DNA of 64,000 nucleotides from Collinsella stercoris DSM 13279. GTDB taxonomy: Bacteria > Actinomycetota > Coriobacteriia > Coriobacteriales > Coriobacteriaceae. Of the stretch, positions 57,729 to 64,000 are shown piece after piece. The notes below the pieces were generated by a model. The model worked only from the letters and a program-made list of their open reading frames with translations, made no database searches and was not told where the DNA came from. The position numbers were made by a program, and so were the translations under genes. How positions within the stretch are numbered: position 1 is the stretch's first letter; the number at the start of each line of letters is the position of its first letter. The stretch spans positions 558,001 through 622,000 of the forward strand of contig NZ_CP085935.1 of NCBI RefSeq assembly GCF_020735465.1. The letters are read 5' to 3'.

Positions 57729-59069
57729 ATGCTTTTAAACTTTACCTTCAAGAATTATGCCAGTTTTCGTGACGTCCAACAGTTTTCAATGGAGATTCCG
57801 TCTAAAGAGAATGGCGAACAGTGGAAGTATCCCGAGCTCTCCACCGTCACTGCTTTGTATGGTGCAAACGCGTCGGGCAAGTCGAGTTTTTTGGCCGCGC
57901 TCTGGTTTGTCTCTTCATTTGTTAGGGATGGATATGCATCGGGTGTTGGCGAAAGTGTAATACCGCGTCGTGCCTTTTTACTGGATCAACTTTCTGCCAC
58001 GGATACTTCCGAGTTCTTGATTGAGATGCATGCCGGGGATGGGCATAGATACATTTATGAATTTGCGGTGACCGACACGACGGTCGAATATGAGGAGCTT
58101 ACTGCATATTATTCACGACGACCGTCGCTGCTGTTTTCAAGATATCTGACGGCAAATGGAGAAACTGGTATTAAATTTGGCTCATCATTTAGTGGACCGA
58201 AAAAGCAGTTGACCGCGCTCTTGCGCAAAAATGCCCTCTTTTTGTCTGTGACCGCTACTGCTGGCGTAGCGATTACTGCCCCAGTTTTTACGGAGCTTGC
58301 TGAGGGTTTTGGCTACTACGATGCAGCGGCTTACAGAAGCGAGCTTGAGCAGATTAAGGTGATGGCAAGGAAGGACCCCCATGTCCTAGCGCAAATGTCT
58401 CAATTGATTCAGTACGCTGACTTTGGAATTGATGAAATTCAGGTTCGTGCCACGGGGGCGACATCCGGGAGCGCGGGTGGACAGGGCGTCGATCCTCGCC
58501 TCTCGTTTGATGGAGTCCCTGATGAGATCATGGATTACATCAATACCGAACTGAAATGGAGTCTGAATAACGAATTGGTTTTCCATCATGTTTCTGAGGA
58601 TGGTGGCGGTTGGCTATCGCAGGCCATGGAGTCCGATGGAACACTTGCAGGCTTGGCATTCTTGTCGGTTGCGTTGCGAACGCTTAAAAATGGACGGGTT
58701 ATGCTTGTTGACGAAATAGAGCGGAGCCTTCATCCCGTTCTTGTAAAAGGCCTCATTTCGCTGTTCACGGATATCCGCACAAACCCTCATCAGGCTCAGC
58801 TGATCTTTACCTCTCACGATGTCTCTCTTATTACGTCTGGTTGTGGAGGGGATGGAGTACTCAACAGGAACCAGCTGTGGTTTACGCGCAAGGGAAAGGA
58901 TGGGGCATCTTCACTTTGCCCGGTTACTGCGTTTAGCCCGCGCCCGGATGAGAATCTTGGCAAAAACTACTTGAATGGGGTATACGAGGTCCTGCCTGTT
59001 GTTGGTTTGCGCCAGAGCTTTGCCGAGCTTATGAAAGAGGACGGCGCACAAGAGGAAGAGGGGGAATAA
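57729..59069 (+). CDS. RloA/AbiLi-like AAA (ABC-type) ATPase, defence pair component
   Basis: The 446-residue protein has an ABC-ATPase head split by a long insert: LLNFTFKNYASFRDVQQFSM, Walker A TALYGANASGKSSFLAAL, a signature-like ESDGTLAGLAFLSVAL, Walker B GRVMLVDEIERSLHP and the H-loop FTSHDVSLI. This is the RloA/AbiLi type found with RloB partners in abortive-infection systems. ATG 57729 has GGGAGG upstream. The TAATG overlap with the next gene shows coupling. It is much AT-richer than its neighbours, indicating recent transfer. Confidence 0.86.
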   Translation: MLLNFTFKNYASFRDVQQFSMEIPSKENGEQWKYPELSTVTALYGANASGKSSFLAALWFVSSFVRDGYASGVGESVIPRRAFLLDQLSATDTSEFLIEMHAGDGHRYIYEFAVTDTTVEYEELTAYYSRRPSLLFSRYLTANGETGIKFGSSFSGPKKQLTALLRKNALFLSVTATAGVAITAPVFTELAEGFGYYDAAAYRSELEQIKVMARKDPHVLAQMSQLIQYADFGIDEIQVRATGATSGSAGGQGVDPRLSFDGVPDEIMDYINTELKWSLNNELVFHHVSEDGGGWLSQAMESDGTLAGLAFLSVALRTLKNGRVMLVDEIERSLHPVLVKGLISLFTDIRTNPHQAQLIFTSHDVSLITSGCGGDGVLNRNQLWFTRKGKDGASSLCPVTAFSPRPDENLGKNYLNGVYEVLPVVGLRQSFAELMKEDGAQEEEGE

Positions 59070-59740
59070 TGGCGGGGCGACTGCCGCGAGGGCGATCTAC
59101 AAAAAAGCGGTCTCGAGGCAAACGATACCTGATTGTAACTAATGGCAAGGTGACCGAGAAGGAGTACTTCGAAAGGTTGGTCGACCTATACGGCTTGCGG
59201 GGTCGCGTTGTAATTGATAAGGGAGCCGCTGGACGAGATCCTAAAACGCTTGTTGAGCGGGCAGCAGATTTGAAGGCAAAGGAAGATGAAGAGGCAAGGA
59301 AGGAGCGCTTCGACTCTTGGGAGTCTGTCTGGGCGGTTACGGATGTTGATGACTTCTCCATGTTCGCAGCTCAGCAACTTGCTAAGCAAGAGGCCGTTAG
59401 CCTTGCAGTATCAAATCCGTGCTTCGAGGTGTGGCTCATAGACCATGTGATTGTTTGTCCAGAGTCTTGCGCCGAAACAAAAGCATGCGAAAAGAAGGCG
59501 CAGGAGTTGGGAGTGACTTGTTCAAGGGGGAAGAAGAGCAAGTCACTTGAAAAGTCGAAGGCAATCGGCTTTCCGATTACGAAAGAACGGGTGGTCAAGG
59601 CCTTGCAAAATGCGCAGGGGCATAACTCAGATCGCAAGCGGCAGGTTCGGTTTCATTCCGTTGATCAGGCAAGCAAGTATTCAGTTTGGACAGATGTTCC
59701 AAGCATAGTGGATTGCTTGCGAGCGAGTGCGCAGGAGTGA
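59069..59740 (+). CDS. RloB/AbiLii-like TOPRIM-fold protein, defence pair component
   Basis: The 223-residue protein has the RloB layout: YLIVTNGKVTEKEYFERLVD near the start, VWAVTDVDDFSMF in the middle and SNPCFEVWLIDH after it. The TE and DVDD acidic residues fit the TOPRIM metal site, while the usual first glutamate of the EG motif appears as asparagine (TNGK). In AbiL- and PARIS-like pairs the TOPRIM partner is the effector released or activated by the ATPase. It shares 1 bp with the ATPase gene. Confidence 0.85.
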   Translation: MAGRLPRGRSTKKRSRGKRYLIVTNGKVTEKEYFERLVDLYGLRGRVVIDKGAAGRDPKTLVERAADLKAKEDEEARKERFDSWESVWAVTDVDDFSMFAAQQLAKQEAVSLAVSNPCFEVWLIDHVIVCPESCAETKACEKKAQELGVTCSRGKKSKSLEKSKAIGFPITKERVVKALQNAQGHNSDRKRQVRFHSVDQASKYSVWTDVPSIVDCLRASAQE

Positions 59741-59827
59741 ATCGGGGCATCGCTCTGAGTTCCATTGTGCATTTAGTCGATAATGCGGGAAGTAGATTGT
59801 TCGGCTGGTTTATTTTGGGGTAGGGAT

Positions 59828-61570
<1,743 letters not shown>

Positions 61571-61650
61571 CCAGGAATTGAACGCTGCAGGCACGGGAAC
61601 CGGACATCCGGTGTTCAATTCCTGTGCCTGAATGCGCCGCATGGAGACTG

Positions 61651-62421
61651 CTAGGCCAGCTGCCCTTCAGGCGTGCCATCTCCCGATATGAGGGCATGCC
61701 TCATGCGCCGGGACTCGCCGCTGAACTTCAGAAGCCTCCCGTGATGGCAGATGCGGTCTATCACGGCAGCAGCCATCTGGCCGTCCCCGAAGACGGCGCC
61801 CCAGCGCGCGAACTCGAGGTTCGTGGTGATCACGAGGGACTGCCGCTCGTGGCTCTCGGATATGACCTGGAAGAGCAGCCTCGCCCCGTCGGTGTCGAGG
61901 GGGAGGAAGCCGAGCTCGTCTATCCCCAGGATGTCGGCCTTCGCGAGCTGGGCGAGCTCGCGGTCGAGCGATCCCGCATCGCGTGCGCGCCTCAGGCGCA
62001 TGACCAGCGACGATGCGGTGAAGAACCTTGCAGGGCGCATCTGCTGGCAGCACAGCGAGCAGATCGCCTCGAGCATGTGGGTCTTGCCGGCGCCGACATC
62101 GCCCATGAGCACGAGGCCCTCGCGCCTCTCGAGGAACGAGAGCGAGGGCAGGTCCGCCCGGCCGAAGCCTTCCGGCCAGGAGGCGGATGTCCAGTCGTGG
62201 CCGTCGGACGTCTTCGCCTGCGGAAGCGCGCACCTCCTGAGCAGGGATGCCCTCCTCGAGGCATCCCTGCTTGCGCATTCTGCCTCGAGGTATTCGGCAA
62301 GGTATTCTACCTGCCTCGGCGTGCCGCGCACGCCCCAGTCGGCGAGGAGCGACTTCGTGAGCGAGCATCTCGCGCCGGCGGCGGCGACGCGCTCGGCAAG
62401 GGCCTCAGCGCCGCTTCCCAT
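61651..62421 (-). CDS. istB: IS21 helper ATPase IstB
   Basis: The 256-residue AAA+ protein has Walker A LMGDVGAGKTHMLEAI, Walker B ILGIDELGFLPLD and LVITTNLEFARWGAVFGDG. I chose ATG 62421 (MGSGAEALAERV), which overlaps the istA end by 17 bp; the longer open frame upstream lies inside istA. Confidence 0.93.
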   Translation of the reverse strand: MGSGAEALAERVAAAGARCSLTKSLLADWGVRGTPRQVEYLAEYLEAECASRDASRRASLLRRCALPQAKTSDGHDWTSASWPEGFGRADLPSLSFLERREGLVLMGDVGAGKTHMLEAICSLCCQQMRPARFFTASSLVMRLRRARDAGSLDRELAQLAKADILGIDELGFLPLDTDGARLLFQVISESHERQSLVITTNLEFARWGAVFGDGQMAAAVIDRICHHGRLLKFSGESRRMRHALISGDGTPEGQLA

Positions 62422-63877
62422 CGGAGCCCCCCTTCCCCGCGAGGCGGTCGCATGCGGCAAGGTCGACCCCCGCGCCTTCCGCGCCGCCCGAGGCGATCCT
62501 CCTCGCAAGCGCGTCGCACGAGGCATCGTCCGGGACCCTGCCCTCTGCGAAGAGGCGCTCCGCGGCCTGGCACGCGGCATCGAAGCCGGACGCGTCCGAT
62601 GCCCTCCCCATGGCCCTGGGCGCACGCCTGAGGTCATCCTTCTCCAGCCGGTCCATATGGGAGAGGAGCGCTTCCGGCATGTCCCTGCGTATGACCGACT
62701 CGCCGAACGCCCCCGGCCTCGCCACCGGCGCAGGCACGAGCGACGCGGGATTCCTCACGAGCTCTCCCTGCCTCCACGACCTCGGAAGGGATGCCGCATG
62801 CCTTCCGTGCATGTCCATGATCTCGACCGTGCGCGCTCCGGCGCCAGCAAGGAGGTCGCGGCTGCGCCAGGCGGGGCCTGCGCAGCAGGAGACGCCGCCC
62901 AGCTGTATGTAGCCCCTCTTGTCCGAGCGGACATGCACCCATCTCACGGAGTCGAAGCGCACGCCCGGAAGGGCCATCATCGCCGCGAGGTCCTCGGCGA
63001 AGGCCTTGGGCGCAGGTCCGTGCAGCCTGCTCTCCGCCGCGGCGTTGATCCTCCTGCAGCCGGAGAGCAGCATCGAGTTCAGCGCGTCGAGGCTCGGCAC
63101 GGAGGGCACGGGGACGAGGAGGTTGCGGCGCAGGAACCCCACGGCATTCTCCGCCGATCCCTTCTCGTTTCCGGAATCGGGGTTGCAGAACCTGGCCTCG
63201 AAGCGGTAATGGGCCCTGAGCTGGGAGAAGAGCTTGGACTCCGTCACCCTGCCGAAGAGCATCCGCCCCGCCTCGGTGGCGTTGTCGAGCACGACGAGGC
63301 GCGGCGCGCGCCCCGCCATCTCGAATATCTCGGCGAGCCCCTCGCAGAAGCACTCTGCCTTCTCGCACGTCATCGCGATGCAGAAGCGGGCGTTCGAATG
63401 CGGGAACGTCGCGACGAGGAGCTTCAGCTCGAGCCTCTCGCCTGCGACGGTGGCGGTGAAGGCGCCATAGTCGGCCTGCATGGCGCCCGGCGCCCAGTCG
63501 AGCTCGAGGAAGCCGTCGCGTGGGGACTGCTCCCGCGCGAGCTTCCATTCCCTCACAAAGCGGCACACCGTCGGATAGGATCCCGCGTAGCCCTGCTCGG
63601 CGACGAGCCTGTCGAAGATCTTCTGCGCGCTGTGGCGCTGCTTCCTGGGGACGGAGCGGTCGTCCACGAGCATGCCGACGATAAAATCGGCGTACCTGTC
63701 GATTGCAGGCCTCTTCCTCCTTTCCGCCACGGGCGGCTGCGGGGAGAGGTCCTCCATCCTCGAATACTTGTACACGCTGTTGCGGCACACGCCGAGGGCC
63801 TCCGCCATCTCGGTCGGCCCGGCTCCGTCGGCATCCATCCGTCTGATACATTGTTGTACGTCAGGGGACACGGTCAT
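62405..63877 (-). CDS. istA: IS21 transposase IstA
   Basis: The 490-residue transposase is full length: helix-turn-helix (AGPTEMAEALGVCRNSVYKY), DDE core (MQADYGAFTATV, LVVLDNATEAG, NEKGSAENAVGF) and an intact C-terminal domain. AGGAAAGGAAAG precedes the ATG. It served here as the reference for the split IstA at 53244-57105. Confidence 0.94.
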   Translation of the reverse strand: MTVSPDVQQCIRRMDADGAGPTEMAEALGVCRNSVYKYSRMEDLSPQPPVAERRKRPAIDRYADFIVGMLVDDRSVPRKQRHSAQKIFDRLVAEQGYAGSYPTVCRFVREWKLAREQSPRDGFLELDWAPGAMQADYGAFTATVAGERLELKLLVATFPHSNARFCIAMTCEKAECFCEGLAEIFEMAGRAPRLVVLDNATEAGRMLFGRVTESKLFSQLRAHYRFEARFCNPDSGNEKGSAENAVGFLRRNLLVPVPSVPSLDALNSMLLSGCRRINAAAESRLHGPAPKAFAEDLAAMMALPGVRFDSVRWVHVRSDKRGYIQLGGVSCCAGPAWRSRDLLAGAGARTVEIMDMHGRHAASLPRSWRQGELVRNPASLVPAPVARPGAFGESVIRRDMPEALLSHMDRLEKDDLRRAPRAMGRASDASGFDAACQAAERLFAEGRVPDDASCDALARRIASGGAEGAGVDLAACDRLAGKGGSDGKRR

Positions 63878-64000
63878 CTTTCCTTTCCTCCTTCTGGCGG
63901 GACGTTCGTCGCCGTCTTGCCCGCCAGAAAGGAATTGTGGGGCATGGCCGTGCCCTCCGGCTCATGTGCGGAGAGACGCCATGCCCCGTGAACGGGATGT

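Larger units (their letters stand above)
61571..64000 (-). mobile_element. IS21-family element running to the window edge
   Basis: It contains complete istA and istB on the minus strand. Near its left border a 12-bp inverted repeat (CAGGAATTGAAC at 61572-61583 and its reverse complement at 61612-61623) is seen. At the other side an inverted repeat with GGGGCATGG arms lies upstream of istA (about 63940-63988). The outer end is not in the window. Confidence 0.75.

Overview
The window looks like a chromosomal segment of a high-GC Gram-positive gut actinobacterium of the class Coriobacteriia, most likely Collinsella or a close relative. The evidence is the strongly GC-rich codon use, the gene order alaS-ruvX-mltG-aroK-aroB-M24 peptidase-efp-asp23-nusB-xseB-tlyA-nadK-recN, the fused rmlC-rmlD, a very large membrane-embedded LuxR-type regulator and the abundance of IS21-like elements. 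This is read from the sequence and general family knowledge; no database search was possible.

Positions 1-8018 hold conserved housekeeping genes on the plus strand: alanyl-tRNA synthetase, RuvX, MltG, a YqeG-type phosphatase, shikimate kinase, an AroB homologue that appears to have lost its catalytic residues, and an M24 aminopeptidase. Positions 8126-12153 are an accessory island. A minus-strand trio (small membrane protein, secreted four-cysteine protein, secreted CPHC thioredoxin-like protein) is divergent from a plus-strand regulator with two LuxR-like DNA-binding regions separated by a membrane block. This is one of the best candidates for an undescribed system. Positions 12226-32192 return to housekeeping genes (efp, asp23, nusB, xseB, tlyA, nadK, recN, lepA, dus, hemW, a dCMP deaminase-like gene, two dnaJ genes, mtaB, phoH, ybeY, dgkA, era, recO). 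The gaps between them carry unusual composite hairpin elements.

Positions 32318-47340 are one long plus-strand exopolysaccharide/capsule operon: chain-length regulator, tyrosine kinase, PHP phosphatase, LoaP-like antiterminator, initiating sugar transferase, dTDP-rhamnose synthesis (rmlA, rmlB, rmlC-rmlD), glycosyltransferases, an EpsG-like polymerase, a flippase and LicD. It has poly-G tracts of 10 and 8 at two control points. Convergent to it on the minus strand are a LicB-like transporter and a three-part protein joining a winged helix, a LicC-like nucleotidyltransferase and a LicA-like choline kinase. Together these suggest that the polymer is decorated with phosphocholine.

Positions 50475-64000 are an insertion-sequence landing zone. 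An IS1595-type element with a perfect 8-bp target duplication splits a membrane-protein gene. One IS21 element sits inside another. An AT-rich two-gene RloA/RloB (AbiL-like) defence pair lies between the nested IS21 elements and a broken second rmlB copy. That rmlB remnant is itself cut by an istB-less IS21-like element, and a further complete IS21 istA/istB pair runs to the end of the window. No rRNA, tRNA or CRISPR array was recognised.
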